A stretch of DNA of 64,000 nt from Dokdonella_A sp963758365. GTDB taxonomy: Bacteria; Pseudomonadota; Gammaproteobacteria; Xanthomonadales; Rhodanobacteraceae. A program made the position numbers and the translations under genes. Numbering within the stretch: position 1 is the stretch's first letter; each line of letters begins with the position of its first letter. This document shows positions 34,273 to 44,282 of the stretch, in pieces. The stretch is from contig CAVWVB010000001.1 in assembly GCA_963758365.1 (NCBI GenBank), positions 2,294,001-2,358,000 on the forward strand, read 5' to 3'. The notes beneath the pieces were generated by a model. The model searched no databases, was not told the DNA's origin, and saw only the letters and a list, made by a program, of their open reading frames with translations.

Positions 34273-35412
34273 TCAGTCGAAGCCATCCATGAAGATCAGG
34301 TCGACGCTGGCTCCGACTTCGACCGCACCACTGTCGCAGCCAGGTCCGAACGGGCGGCCGGCGCCGCGCTGGTCGATGTTCACCGCACATTGGGCCGCCG
34401 GCACGTGATCGATCGCCGGATTCCCGGCCGTCGGCATCATCGTCGCGGTCGGCCCGCCGTTGTCGCCGAGCGCCTGCATCGGCAGTGACTGGTTGATGAG
34501 GTCGCCGGGGCCGGTGAACGCGGCGCCGCAACCGCTGTCGTCGCTGAGGTTGTAGCCGCCCGACGCGAGCACGCCGTCGCAGTTGCCGGTGCCGTTCGCG
34601 CTGACGATCGACTTTGCGACCGTCAGCGTGCTGCTCGCGGCGCCGTCGTTGTAGAGGCCCGCGCCGAACGGCGCGCTGTTGCCGACGATCGTCGCGTAGT
34701 CGATCGTGCTCGCGCCGCTGACAGACTGATAGAACGCACCGCCGCCCGCGCTTCCAGAATTGCCGGTGAAGGTTGCATTGACGATCACGGCCGTTCCCTC
34801 GCTGTAGATCGCGCCACCGAAGTGCGTGGCCTGGTTGCCGCTGAAGGTGCTCGCGCTCACGTAAAGGCTGTCGCCGAAATGCGCGATTGCCGCGCCGTCC
34901 CCCATCGTCGCCGACGTGGCCGCGTTGCCGCTGAACGTCGACCAGAGCACATGCAGCGTGCCGTAGTTGAAGACCGGAGCCTGCACGGACACGTTGTCGA
35001 CGACGCGCACGTGGTCGAGTGTCAGCGCGCCGAAGTTCTCGAGCGCATGTACGTCACCGAGCACGCCATGCTGCAGGGTCAGGCGCTTCAGGGTCACGGT
35101 CGCGCTGGCGAAGACCTGGAACAGGGGCGAGGTGTTGCCGCCATCGAACGTGATCAGGCCGCCACCGTCGATTACCACCGCATTCGCGATCTGCTTGTAG
35201 GCGGTAACCGCGATCGTGACCGGAGCGGTACCGCAGTTGAATGTGATCGTGCCGCCGCCGCTGCCGTCGACGGCGCTCAACACCGAGTTGAATCCGGTTT
35301 CGTTGCAGTTGCCGGGTCCGACCACGCCATCCGTGGCCCACGCGGCGACCGGGCAGGCGCCCGCCGCAAGCGTGGCCAGGGCCGTCACGAACGACCTCAA
35401 GTGCATGCGCAT
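34273..35412 (-). CDS. exported choice-of-anchor Q beta-helix protein with C-terminal DGFD tag
   Basis: 379 residues. Signal peptide (MRMHLRSFVTALATLAAGACPVAAWA), then a beta-helix of the polymorphic-outer-membrane kind with hydrophobic ladders (ALTLDHVRVVDN, LYVSASTFSGNQATHFGGAIYSEG). Near the end is the choice-of-anchor Q motif: LGDNGGPTATM, AGNPAIDHV, DQRGAGRPFG and CDSGAVEV. The last ten residues are VDLIFMDGFD with nothing after the tag. Such proteins are surface or secreted; adhesion or polysaccharide binding is possible but unproven. Confidence 0.78.
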   Translation of the reverse strand: MRMHLRSFVTALATLAAGACPVAAWATDGVVGPGNCNETGFNSVLSAVDGSGGGTITFNCGTAPVTIAVTAYKQIANAVVIDGGGLITFDGGNTSPLFQVFASATVTLKRLTLQHGVLGDVHALENFGALTLDHVRVVDNVSVQAPVFNYGTLHVLWSTFSGNAATSATMGDGAAIAHFGDSLYVSASTFSGNQATHFGGAIYSEGTAVIVNATFTGNSGSAGGGAFYQSVSGASTIDYATIVGNSAPFGAGLYNDGAASSTLTVAKSIVSANGTGNCDGVLASGGYNLSDDSGCGAAFTGPGDLINQSLPMQALGDNGGPTATMMPTAGNPAIDHVPAAQCAVNIDQRGAGRPFGPGCDSGAVEVGASVDLIFMDGFD

Positions 35413-35511
35413 GTCTCTCTCCGACGAAGCTCACAGGGATACTCGACGCGCGGGCGCGCCTCCTGACCACTGAACAACGGCAAACAGCACAGCGCTGCGA
35501 CACGCGCAGGC

Positions 35512-36327
35512 TCAATCCGATTCGCGTTCCTCCGTCTTGGCTTGATTCCACAGCGCATCCTGATCCTGCAGCGGCTTGCCGGCAAGTGTCTCCCCGGCAA
35601 GCGCCGCGAGCGCTTCCATGCGCCGGAACCGCCGCTCGAATTTCGCGTTGGCGTGGCGCAACGCGCGCGAGACATCGACGTTGGCGTGGCGCGCGAGGTT
35701 TGCGCACACGAACAGCACGTCGCCGATCTCGTCGATGAGGCGCTGCTCGTCACGGGCGCCCGCGAATTCGCTGCGCACCTCCTCGATCTCCTCGTGCAGC
35801 TTGGCCAGAACCGGAGCCTCGTCGGGCCAGTCGAAGCCGACCCGCGCCGCGCGCTGCTGCAGTTTCACCGCGCGCTGCCACTCCGGCAGGCCGCGCGGAA
35901 TGCCGGCCAGCGCACTCGTGTCCGCATCGCCGCGTTCGGCGCGCTCGCGCGCCTTCAGCGCTTCCCAGTGGCTCGTCTGCGCCGCTGCCGAGTCGATGCG
36001 CGCATCGGCGAATACGTGCGGATGACGGCGCACCAGCTTGTCGCAGATCGCGGCGACCACGTCGTCGAAACCGAAGTGGCCGGCTTCCTCGGCGATGCGC
36101 GCATGGAACACGACCTGCAACAGCAGGTCGCCGAGTTCGTCGCACAGTTGCGCATGGTCGCCGCGATCGATCGCGTCGGCAACCTCGTATGCCTCCTCGA
36201 TCGTGTAAGGCGCAATCGTCTCGAATGTCTGTTCGACATCCCACGGACAACCGCCGGCAGGATCGCGCAGCCGCGCCATGATGTCGAGCAACGTGTTGAT
36301 GCCTGGGGCGGCGCGCGGATGGCTCAT
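35512..36327 (-). CDS. mazG: nucleoside triphosphate pyrophosphohydrolase MazG
   Basis: 271 residues, two MazG repeats. The first has CPWDVEQTFETIAPYTIEEAYEV and the EExxD-type motif in ELGDLLLQVVFHA; the second has KLHEEIEEVRSEF and DEIGDVLFVCANLARH. MazG removes pyrophosphate from NTPs and clears aberrant nucleotides. ATG 36327 gives the E. coli length (263); the open frame extends upstream to 36393 without similarity. It follows cysQ by 82 bases on the same strand, ending a run of small phosphate-metabolising enzymes (hisN, nudE, cysQ, mazG). Confidence 0.95.
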   Translation of the reverse strand: MSHPRAAPGINTLLDIMARLRDPAGGCPWDVEQTFETIAPYTIEEAYEVADAIDRGDHAQLCDELGDLLLQVVFHARIAEEAGHFGFDDVVAAICDKLVRRHPHVFADARIDSAAAQTSHWEALKARERAERGDADTSALAGIPRGLPEWQRAVKLQQRAARVGFDWPDEAPVLAKLHEEIEEVRSEFAGARDEQRLIDEIGDVLFVCANLARHANVDVSRALRHANAKFERRFRRMEALAALAGETLAGKPLQDQDALWNQAKTEERESD

Positions 36328-36409
36328 GCGTTCGGCTGTAGCGTGGCGGAGATCCATTGCAGGAGCGCCCGCCGTGCGGGCTTCCGCGCGCACGGTCCGA
36401 CTGCCGCGC

Positions 36410-37209
<800 letters not shown>

Positions 37210-37213
<4 letters not shown>

Positions 37214-37770
37214 GGCCGCGGCCTGAACCGTCCGGCGAGGTATTCACGGGCGATGAACAGCGCCGCGATCGAGCGCCCGTCGCTGACGTCCGATTCGCAC
37301 AACAGTTCATGCAGCCTGGACAGCTGCCATGGCACCACCTCGAGTTCCTCCGGCTCGTCGCCGTCCAGACGCTGCGGATACAGCGCACGGGCGAGCACGA
37401 CATGCGTCATCGCGGTCATGTACGCGGGCGACACCGACAACGTGGTCAGGATGTGCAGGTCGCGCGCGCCGAATCCGATCTCTTCCTTCAGTTCGCGATC
37501 GGCGCCCTGCTCCACGGTCTCGTCGCGGTCGAGCCGGCCCTTGGGCAGACCCAGTTCGTAGCGGTCGACGCCGACCGCGTACTCGCGCACCAGCAGCACG
37601 GTGTCTTCGTCCTGCATCGGCACGATGATGACCGCGCCCAGTCCCGAACTCTTGAGTCGTTCGAACGTGCGCTTCTGCCCGTTCGAGAACTCGAGATCGA
37701 CCTGCTCGGCACGCAGGAACCGGCTCGTGGCGATGCGACGGGTCGCGTGGATGATCGGTGGCGTGGGCAT
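37210..37770 (-). CDS. nudE: Nudix hydrolase NudE (ADP-ribose/Ap3A/NADH hydrolase)
   Basis: 186 residues. The Nudix box is GRLDRDETVEQGADRELKEE-IGF, matching Gx5Ex7REUxEExGU; VREYAVGVDRYELGLPKG precedes it, as in NudE. The enzyme hydrolyses ADP-ribose, Ap3A and NADH. It is followed by cysQ with a 4-base overlap, an arrangement also known in E. coli and Xanthomonads. Confidence 0.92.
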
Positions 37771-37883
37771 GCCGCGATTGTACGCGACAGGTGCGTCACG
37801 GGATCGCGGTGCTAGCCATCGCGTTGATGGTTCCCTCGCGAGGTGCGCGGATCGATCGCAACCCGCACCGCATGCTCACGCCT

Positions 37884-38705
37884 TCAACCTTCCGCCGCTC
37901 CTGCGTCTTCAGCGCGGGCGAACAGCCGCAATGCCTGCGCGTGCAGCGCCGCTGATCCGGCCAGCGCACTGCGCGTGTCGAGTCCGATTTCGCACCCGTC
38001 GAGATCGGTGAACACGCCGCCGGCTTCGCGCACGATCACGGTCAGCGCCGCGATGTCGAGGATGTTGAGATCGGATTCGATGACCAGATCGATCGCACCG
38101 CGCGCGAGCAGGTGGTAATGCAGGAAATCGCCGTAGCCGCGAATGCGTCCGACCCTGCGCACGAGATCGGCCAGAACGTTCCAGCGCACAGGCGAGCCGG
38201 CCAGCGACTTGAGGTTGCCTGTCGAGACCGCGGTGTGCGGACCGAACTCGTCGGCGTCGGCAACGTGCACTCGCGCGCCGTCGAGGAACGCGCCTCCGCC
38301 GCGCACCGCCCAGGCGCGCTCGCCGTACTCGGCCGCGGCGGACACGCCGAGCACGAGCCGGCCCGCATGCATCAGTGCGATCTGCGTGGAGAACATCGGG
38401 TAGCCGCGCACGAACGCCTTGGTACCGTCGATCGGATCGATCAGCCACAGGAATTCGCCCGATCCCTCGCGACCGTGTTCCTCGCCGAACAGCGCGTGAT
38501 CCGGAAACGCGTCGCACAGCACATTCCGGATCGCGGCTTCCGCGGCGCGGTCCACTTCGGTAACCGGCGTCGCATCGGCCTTGATATCGACCGCGAAATC
38601 GCGCGCGCGGAAGCGCGGCCGGATCAGCGCCTCGGCCGCATCCGCGGCACGCAGCGCAACGCCCAGCGCCTGGTCCAGGAACTGCGCGGACAGCGCCGCG
38701 CTCAC
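37884..38705 (-). CDS. hisN: histidinol-phosphatase of the inositol-monophosphatase family
   Basis: 273 residues. Metal-site motifs: GEEHG, LWLIDPIDGTKAFVRGYPMFSTQIALM and NILDIAALTVIVREAGG. The DPIDGTKAF(V)xGxPxF pattern is that of HisN-type histidinol phosphatases, the eighth histidine step. The start is a GTG at 38705 overlapping the gspN stop (GTGA), so this amino-acid gene is coupled to the secretion operon. A general inositol monophosphatase is the alternative. Confidence 0.87.
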   Translation of the reverse strand: MSAALSAQFLDQALGVALRAADAAEALIRPRFRARDFAVDIKADATPVTEVDRAAEAAIRNVLCDAFPDHALFGEEHGREGSGEFLWLIDPIDGTKAFVRGYPMFSTQIALMHAGRLVLGVSAAAEYGERAWAVRGGGAFLDGARVHVADADEFGPHTAVSTGNLKSLAGSPVRWNVLADLVRRVGRIRGYGDFLHYHLLARGAIDLVIESDLNILDIAALTVIVREAGGVFTDLDGCEIGLDTRSALAGSAALHAQALRLFARAEDAGAAEG

Positions 38706-39466
38706 GGCATGCCCGGCATGCGGTCGTGGATCTCGAGCCGCGACGAGCCGTCGGCCTGCGGCTCGCCGATTCGCCGCAACGCCTCGCCGACCGCGGGATC
38801 GTCGCTGCGCGCGCGCAGCGTCGCCTCGGCATCGAACGCACCCAGGCGCGCGTTGAAATGCGCGTCGACGGCAAGCGAGCCGCTGCCGTCGTCACGCACG
38901 CGGCCGTCCAGGCTGCCGTCCGGCAGCGACGCGAATTCAGCGATCATGTCGGCCAGATGCAGGTTGGCGACACCGGAAATCGCCGCGTGGGTCCAGCGTG
39001 CGGATCCGGTCACGTCGTGCAGCAGCGCAGCGACGAGCGTGGCCTGGTCGACCACGCCGGTGATCGTGCCCGAGAACTGGAGTCCGGCGACATTGAGCGC
39101 GGGCGCGACGAGGCTCGCAGGCAGGCTGAAGCGCAATTCGTGGACCGACAGCGAACCGGCCGTGCGCGTCATCACTCCCGCCATGTCGACATCGGCGCCC
39201 TGGATGCGCAGGTCGCTGACGAAGCGGCCGGTCAGTGCGGGCAGCTTGCGTGCGTGCCAGTCGAGTTCGCCGAGATCGCGGCCGAACACGCTGATGCCGT
39301 CCGCATGACCATCCCATATCGTGCCGCGCAAGCCGCTGAGCTCGACCGGCCCGAGATAGTTTGTCGCGTAACGATAGCCGACATCGGCCGGCATCATCGA
39401 CACCAGCACGCCGACGAGGACAGCGGCGCACACGCCGAGCAGCAGCGTGATCTTCAGGACTCGCAT
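38702..39466 (-). CDS. gspN: type II secretion system protein GspN
   Basis: 254 residues. One N-terminal membrane helix (ITLLLGVCAAVLVGVLVSM) followed by a periplasmic domain with GLRGTIWDGHADGI and LPALTGRFVSDLRI, the GspN pattern of repeated short strands. GspN is an accessory inner-membrane component found in some systems only. It lies 190 bases after gspM, the largest gap in this operon, and is coupled to hisN. Confidence 0.87.
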   Translation of the reverse strand: MRVLKITLLLGVCAAVLVGVLVSMMPADVGYRYATNYLGPVELSGLRGTIWDGHADGISVFGRDLGELDWHARKLPALTGRFVSDLRIQGADVDMAGVMTRTAGSLSVHELRFSLPASLVAPALNVAGLQFSGTITGVVDQATLVAALLHDVTGSARWTHAAISGVANLHLADMIAEFASLPDGSLDGRVRDDGSGSLAVDAHFNARLGAFDAEATLRARSDDPAVGEALRRIGEPQADGSSRLEIHDRMPGMP

Positions 39467-39656
39467 CGTTTTCCTCTTCGTGTGCCGGCCGCCGCGGACG
39501 AGCTGCGCAGCCCGCGTTGGCGGTCGTGTCCCCGCGAGGCCGACGCAGGTGACGCGCCGGCCGCAGCGGAATCGGCCGCGCGCACGGTCGGCAGGCGGCG
39601 TCGAAAAATGCGGGCCGACAATGGAGTCTCGCTGCATGCACCTGCGCGAGCGCCGC

Positions 39657-40148
39657 TCACGGCGCGTCCTCCAGGGTCACGCGCGCATTGACCAGCCCTA
39701 TGCCATCGGCGCGGTCCGCGGACAGGTCTATCGCCTGGACACCGTACTGCCGCGACAGATCCTCGATCCACTGCACGAGCGTGTCGAAGCGGGCCGCCTC
39801 GAAGTTCGCGCGCACGCTGCGCGGGCCGGACGGCTCGACGCGCTTCAATGCCTGCTCGAGTCCTGCCGCACGCGCGGTCGCGTCAGCCAGTGCGAGCAGC
39901 GACTTGCCCTCGCGGTCGCCGCGCGCACGCAGACCGGTCGCGCGTGCGCGCTCGACTTCGAGCGCGGCGTGGCGCACGTAGGCCAGGTCGCGGCGCTGGC
40001 CGTCGACATCCTGCTGCAACTGCGCACGCCGCAGCGCGAGTGGATGCCAGGCCAGTGCCCAGCCGAGCATGACGACCACGAGCGGTGCGCCGATGGCCAG
40101 CATGCGCCGCTCGTTCGCCGCGAGCGACTGCCACCACGCGGCGATCAC
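39657..40148 (-). CDS. gspM: type II secretion system protein GspM
   Basis: 163 residues from a GTG at 40148, eight bases after GGAGG. Membrane helix GAPLVVVMLGWALAWHPL near residues 18-38, a coiled-coil-like stretch, then the ferredoxin-like C-terminal domain (FDTLVQWIEDLSRQYGV). GspM stabilises GspL in the inner-membrane platform. Its start overlaps the gspL stop (GTGA). Confidence 0.87.
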   Translation of the reverse strand: MIAAWWQSLAANERRMLAIGAPLVVVMLGWALAWHPLALRRAQLQQDVDGQRRDLAYVRHAALEVERARATGLRARGDREGKSLLALADATARAAGLEQALKRVEPSGPRSVRANFEAARFDTLVQWIEDLSRQYGVQAIDLSADRADGIGLVNARVTLEDAP

Positions 40149-41350
40149 GGGGTACCTCCGCTGCCGCTCATGGCGACGCGGATGCGTCCGTCCACGCCAT
40201 CCGCACCCGGGTTCGCCGCGGTCACCTCGGCACTCAGGCCCGGCGACGCGGCGAGGCGTTCGCGCACGCGATCGAGCGCACCGACGTCGGGCGCGCGCAA
40301 GGCCAGCTCCAGCGTGCCATTGCGAAACTCCATGCCGCGGGTCTGCACGCCGCGTGTCGTCGCGAGCACCGGGCCGATCCGGGCGAGCATGCGCAACAGG
40401 CCGCCACTCTCGGTGCCGCCACGCAGGCTGTCCATGCGGCTGCGCATCAGCGGTTCGGGACCGAGGCGCTCGAACTGCGCGGCGTCGATGTCCGGAAACG
40501 CGTTGCGTACCGCCTCGCGGGCCAGCGTATCCATGCGCGCCGAGGTGCGCGACAGGCGTATCACGTTGGCAGCGAGGTCGACGAACGCGAGGCCGACCGC
40601 GACCGCCGCGAGCACCGCGGCGATGCGCCACCAGCGGCGGCCACGTGCGTGGCGATGGCGCGCCGCGAATTCACCGTCGAGCAGATTCAATGGCGGTGCC
40701 CATGCCGCGGCGGCCAGCCATGCCAGCGGATCGCGCTGGCGCTCATGGTAGGTCGCGACAGGCACCGGCAGCGGCAGACGCGGCGCCGCGCGAAAATCAT
40801 GCACGACGAGCGCCACCGGTGCCTCGCTCGAGGCGAGCAGCGACAGCCACTCCGGTAATTCGTCGAGGCCGCAGGCGAAGGCCGACCAGGGCCCGCTGCG
40901 CACGACCGCGCACGCATCCTCGATGAAGATCGCGGTCTGCCCCGGATGCAACGGCAGCGCGAGCGATTCGGGGATCAACGCGTCGGGACGGATCCCGGCT
41001 TCGGCAAGCCGTTCCAGCCACCCCGCCAGGCGCTGCCTCGCAATCACCGCGACGCCGATCGCACCCGCATCGCCGCGCGAGGCCGCGACATGCAGCTCGT
41101 CGACCGGCTGCAGCAACTGGTCCTCGACCGCATACGGCAGCGCCTGCAGGAGCTGCGTGCGACTGCGCGCGCTGAGCCGGGTTTCGGTGAGCACCACGTG
41201 TTCCGCGGGCACCAGCACGACGATCTCGTCGGCCGCATCGATGATCGGCCGCGCAGGCACGCCACTGCCGGTCGCAACGCGCGCAGCGCCCTCGCGCAGC
41301 CAGGTCAGGCCGCCGTCGGGATGCAGGCGCAGCAGCAGGCGATCGGACAT
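40145..41350 (-). CDS. gspL: type II secretion system protein GspL
   Basis: 401 residues. The N-terminal cytoplasmic actin-like domain (LLLRLHPDGGLTWL, VLVPAEHVVLTE, QALPYAVEDQLL) binds the ATPase GspE. A membrane helix (IAAVLAAVAVGLAFVDLAA) near residue 250 leads to a periplasmic domain that pairs with GspM. ATG 41350 is chosen because the domain starts there; the frame runs open upstream to 41476. It ends overlapping gspM. Confidence 0.9.
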   Translation of the reverse strand: MSDRLLLRLHPDGGLTWLREGAARVATGSGVPARPIIDAADEIVVLVPAEHVVLTETRLSARSRTQLLQALPYAVEDQLLQPVDELHVAASRGDAGAIGVAVIARQRLAGWLERLAEAGIRPDALIPESLALPLHPGQTAIFIEDACAVVRSGPWSAFACGLDELPEWLSLLASSEAPVALVVHDFRAAPRLPLPVPVATYHERQRDPLAWLAAAAWAPPLNLLDGEFAARHRHARGRRWWRIAAVLAAVAVGLAFVDLAANVIRLSRTSARMDTLAREAVRNAFPDIDAAQFERLGPEPLMRSRMDSLRGGTESGGLLRMLARIGPVLATTRGVQTRGMEFRNGTLELALRAPDVGALDRVRERLAASPGLSAEVTAANPGADGVDGRIRVAMSGSGGTP

Positions 41351-41435
41351 TTCGGAACCTGGGTGGGTACGCTCGGAAACGCGACCGATTGTAGACGAGA
41401 TCGGCGGCACACCCGGCGCGACGCTGCCGGATGCG

Positions 41436-42401
41436 CTATTGCGCCGCGATCGGTGCGGCCGCAACCAGCGCGTCATCGCTGCCGCGGCTGCGTTCGAGCA
41501 CGTGAATGCCGCCGTTTCCGTACTCGATCAGGCTGTGGAACGTGAATGGCACGGTATCGAGCACGATACGGCTGTCGGCGAGGAAGTATCGGCTCGTGGT
41601 CGTGATGCGCACGCCCAGCTGCGGGTCGGCGGCGACGCCGAGTCGTTGCAGTTCGGCGACAAACTGGTCCGCACCATCCCACTGAGCCGCCCCGTTGCGC
41701 CAGAGATTTCCGGCAACCGCCTGCGAAATTCCGTCAGCCATGCTTTGCAGCATCGGCACGCCTGCGGTGTTCACGTTGATCCGGGTGCCGGGCGGCAGCG
41801 CGCATACGTAGGGCGCGAGGCGCGCGTACGCCTCGCCGCTGACGCCGCGCACGAGACGCAACTCGGAAACATGGGCGAACAAGCCGCCACGCGGACGGTA
41901 CGGCACCGGCAGGGCGAGGTAGTAGCTGGTCGCCGCACCGCCCGGATCCGGCACGATCCACTGCTCGACCGCGCCGGCTACGTCGGCAGTGACACCGACC
42001 GTGGCGAGCAGGCGCGCGAACACGGGTTCCCACAGTGCCGGATCGCCGCCCGCGGCCGGCGGCGCGAGGTTGTTGAGATTGAAGCAGCCGTTGAGGTCAC
42101 GCATCGTCGCCGCGATCACCCCGCCGGGCACCGGCTGCGGCGGCAGCGGCAAGGCCCAGGGACTGGCGTTCGTGTCCGGGCCGGGCGTCGCCGCGTGCGA
42201 CGCGAGCAGGATCTGGGCCGCATAGACTTCCAGACCGAGCGCGTAGGCTTCGGCCTGTTGCGAACGCAGCGTGTTGCGGGTGCGCGCGAGCGCGAGTTCG
42301 CCGCGATCGAGCAGGGCCGCGATCAGGATCACCGCGAGCGCGACCACGAGCAACGCGACCAGCAGCGCGACGCCGCGCTGGCGGATCGCTGGCGCCATCA
42401 T
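41436..42401 (-). CDS. gspK: type II secretion system minor pseudopilin GspK
   Basis: 321 residues. The prepilin start RQRGVALLVALLVVALAVI lacks the usual Glu5, as is normal for GspK, the pilus tip. Then come a long helical domain, QILLASHA, the FNLNNLAPP motif and the NVNTAG-type SAM-like fold segment (RINVNTAGVPML). It is expected to form the tip with GspI and GspJ. Its ATG (42401) overlaps the gspJ stop (ATGA); a second ATG follows immediately. Confidence 0.93.
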   Translation of the reverse strand: MMAPAIRQRGVALLVALLVVALAVILIAALLDRGELALARTRNTLRSQQAEAYALGLEVYAAQILLASHAATPGPDTNASPWALPLPPQPVPGGVIAATMRDLNGCFNLNNLAPPAAGGDPALWEPVFARLLATVGVTADVAGAVEQWIVPDPGGAATSYYLALPVPYRPRGGLFAHVSELRLVRGVSGEAYARLAPYVCALPPGTRINVNTAGVPMLQSMADGISQAVAGNLWRNGAAQWDGADQFVAELQRLGVAADPQLGVRITTTSRYFLADSRIVLDTVPFTFHSLIEYGNGGIHVLERSRGSDDALVAAAPIAAQ

Positions 42402-43048
42402 GGCGTGGCCCCGCCCGCGGCCGGCGGCGCGCCCGCGGCGGTCGCGGGCAGCGGCGACGGCAGTTCGACGACGCGGCGAATTTCGCCGAGTCCGGTCGGC
42501 GCGAGCCTGAACTCGACCGCACGCGGCAGATCGCAACCGTTCGCGGCCGGCGGCGGCCAGGCCTCGTGCCAGACCCGGTCGCAGCCGAAATAGCGCAGGC
42601 GCAGGCCGCCGGCGTCGGCAAGCAGTTCGCGCGTGGCCGGTACCGAATCCGGCGCGCGATCGAGCACCGCGTAGCGTCCGCGCTGCAGCGCATGCGCGTC
42701 GATCGCGTAGACCACGCGCTCGAGATTGCTGCGCGCCTCGGCGCGCGGATTGGCGAAACCCAGGTGCGTGAACTCGATGCCGCCGGCGCTGCCCGTGAGC
42801 GCGGGCAGGACCGCGTTGCCGTTGCCGAGCACGGGCCGATCGACACTCTGGCGCAGGTCGCGTTCGAGCGTCGACACCGCGCGCATGATCGCCGCGAAAC
42901 GATCCTGCTGCGATGCCAGTGCGGAACGCGTGCGCGCGATTCCGGCCAGGCCGCCGTACGCGGCCGCCGCGAGCGCCGCGAACACTGCGAGCGCGACCAG
43001 CAGCTCGATCAGGCTGAAACCTCGCCGGGGTCCGCATTCCACGCTCAT
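42398..43048 (-). CDS. gspJ: type II secretion system minor pseudopilin GspJ
   Basis: 216 residues. Prepilin peptidase site RRG/FSLIELLVALAVFAAL at residues 8-10, Glu5 of the mature helix present. The globular part has the GspJ pattern LERDLRQSVDRPV and VVYAIDAHALQRGRY. The C-terminal 20 residues are Ala/Pro/Gly rich. Stop and start overlap both gspK and gspI by four bases. Confidence 0.92.
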   Translation of the reverse strand: MSVECGPRRGFSLIELLVALAVFAALAAAAYGGLAGIARTRSALASQQDRFAAIMRAVSTLERDLRQSVDRPVLGNGNAVLPALTGSAGGIEFTHLGFANPRAEARSNLERVVYAIDAHALQRGRYAVLDRAPDSVPATRELLADAGGLRLRYFGCDRVWHEAWPPPAANGCDLPRAVEFRLAPTGLGEIRRVVELPSPLPATAAGAPPAAGGATP

Positions 43049-43659
43049 GGCGACAGCGCCGTGCCCGCGAATCCGGTCAGCGTCGCCGACGCCTCGCCGG
43101 CGTCACGCGCATCAAGGCCGATATCATGGAAGCCGATATCGTGGACACGGATGTCGATGCGGCGAATGTCGGCGTTCGCGGTCGGCTTGACCTCGCAATC
43201 CCAGCGCCAGGCGCGATCGCCGAGCTCGACGCGACCTTCGCTGCGGCCGGTCGGTGGAAATGCGGTCGCGAGCCGCATGTCGGTCAGCACATTCGCCGCG
43301 ACCCAGCCCGCCAGCGTGCGCTCGCGCAACGCATCGAAGCTGCGCACCTGCATGGCCGCGGCGCGGGTCAGCGCGAGCAGCGCGAGCGCGACCACCGCGA
43401 GCGCTATCAGGACTTCGATCAGGGTGAAGCCGGCACGGCGCCGGACTGCGTGCTGCGCAGTCAGGATGCCGGGGCGGACCGCGAAACGGACCCGCGCAGC
43501 GCGCAGCACGCGCAACGCTGCGCTCGCGATTCGCGATTCGCGAGGACAGCCTGCCGGACCGCGGGCGACGCGATGCGACCGGGCTGTTCGCGCTGCGCAG
43601 CATCCGCTCTCGCGCGCGTGCGCAGGAGCGGCACAGGAAATCGGCAATGGCGGCTTCAT
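43045..43659 (-). CDS. gspI: type II secretion system minor pseudopilin GspI, unusually long leader
   Basis: The mature part is standard: RRRAG/FTLIEVLIALAVVALALLAL, AAMQVRSFDALRERTLAGWVAANVL. The ATG at 43659 shares ATGA with the gspH stop, as all other genes here do, but leaves a 77-residue leader where 5-25 is usual. An in-frame GTG at 43509 would give a 27-residue leader but has no clear ribosome site. The extra leader is Arg/Ala-rich and its DNA contains CGATTCGCGATTCGCGAG, so it may be inserted or decayed sequence. Confidence 0.82.
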   Translation of the reverse strand: MKPPLPISCAAPAHARESGCCAARTARSHRVARGPAGCPRESRIASAALRVLRAARVRFAVRPGILTAQHAVRRRAGFTLIEVLIALAVVALALLALTRAAAMQVRSFDALRERTLAGWVAANVLTDMRLATAFPPTGRSEGRVELGDRAWRWDCEVKPTANADIRRIDIRVHDIGFHDIGLDARDAGEASATLTGFAGTALSP

Positions 43660-44195
43660 CGCGCCACGTCGATCCGGGCGACGCCGATCGTCGCATCGTC
43701 GGCGCCGCTGAGGCGGTAGCGCACCGGTGCGTCGCCGAGTGCGAGGGTGAGCACGAACGGGGTCAGCTCGCCGGACGAGAAGCAGACCACCTGCGGAGCG
43801 TCCTGCTGCGGCGTGGCCAGTGCGAGCGCGCGTCCCGCGCGGCGCAAGTCGATGCGCAGGCCATTCGGCCAGGTGCGCGCGCGCAGCTCGGTGTCCTTGC
43901 CGAAGTCGTGCCATGCATCGCCATCCAGACGCCGGAACGCATAACCGTCTGCAGCGACCGCGACCCCGACCTCGCGTCCGCTCAGTTCGGCCGTGCTGCA
44001 GGCATGGTCGAGCAGGGCCTGGAAGCGCGTGGTCGCGCGCTCGAGCCGGCGCTCGCCGCTGGAACCAACTGCAATCACGAGCGCAGTCGCGAGAATGCCG
44101 GTGATCACGACCACGACCAGCAGTTCGATCAGGGTGAAGCCATGGCGACGAGCTGCACAGGGACTCCCCGTGCGGCGATCACGGTCGCGCGGCAT
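43656..44195 (-). CDS. gspH: type II secretion system minor pseudopilin GspH
   Basis: 179 residues from ATG 44195. Prepilin site RRHG/FTLIELLVVVVITGIL, then LERATTRFQALLDHACSTAEL and a beta-rich domain with GVAVAADGYAFRRLDG. GspH is a minor pseudopilin near the pilus tip. An ATG at 44261 would lengthen the leader from about 20 to 42 residues. Stop overlaps the gspI start. Confidence 0.88.
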   Translation of the reverse strand: MPRDRDRRTGSPCAARRHGFTLIELLVVVVITGILATALVIAVGSSGERRLERATTRFQALLDHACSTAELSGREVGVAVAADGYAFRRLDGDAWHDFGKDTELRARTWPNGLRIDLRRAGRALALATPQQDAPQVVCFSSGELTPFVLTLALGDAPVRYRLSGADDATIGVARIDVAR

Positions 44196-44282
44196 CGATG
44201 CAGTGGCGCGTTGTTCTCGCGTGCTCAAGGGCGTTCCCGGTGCCAGGCCGGATCGATGCACGGACGCGGCGCGCGCCGGCAG

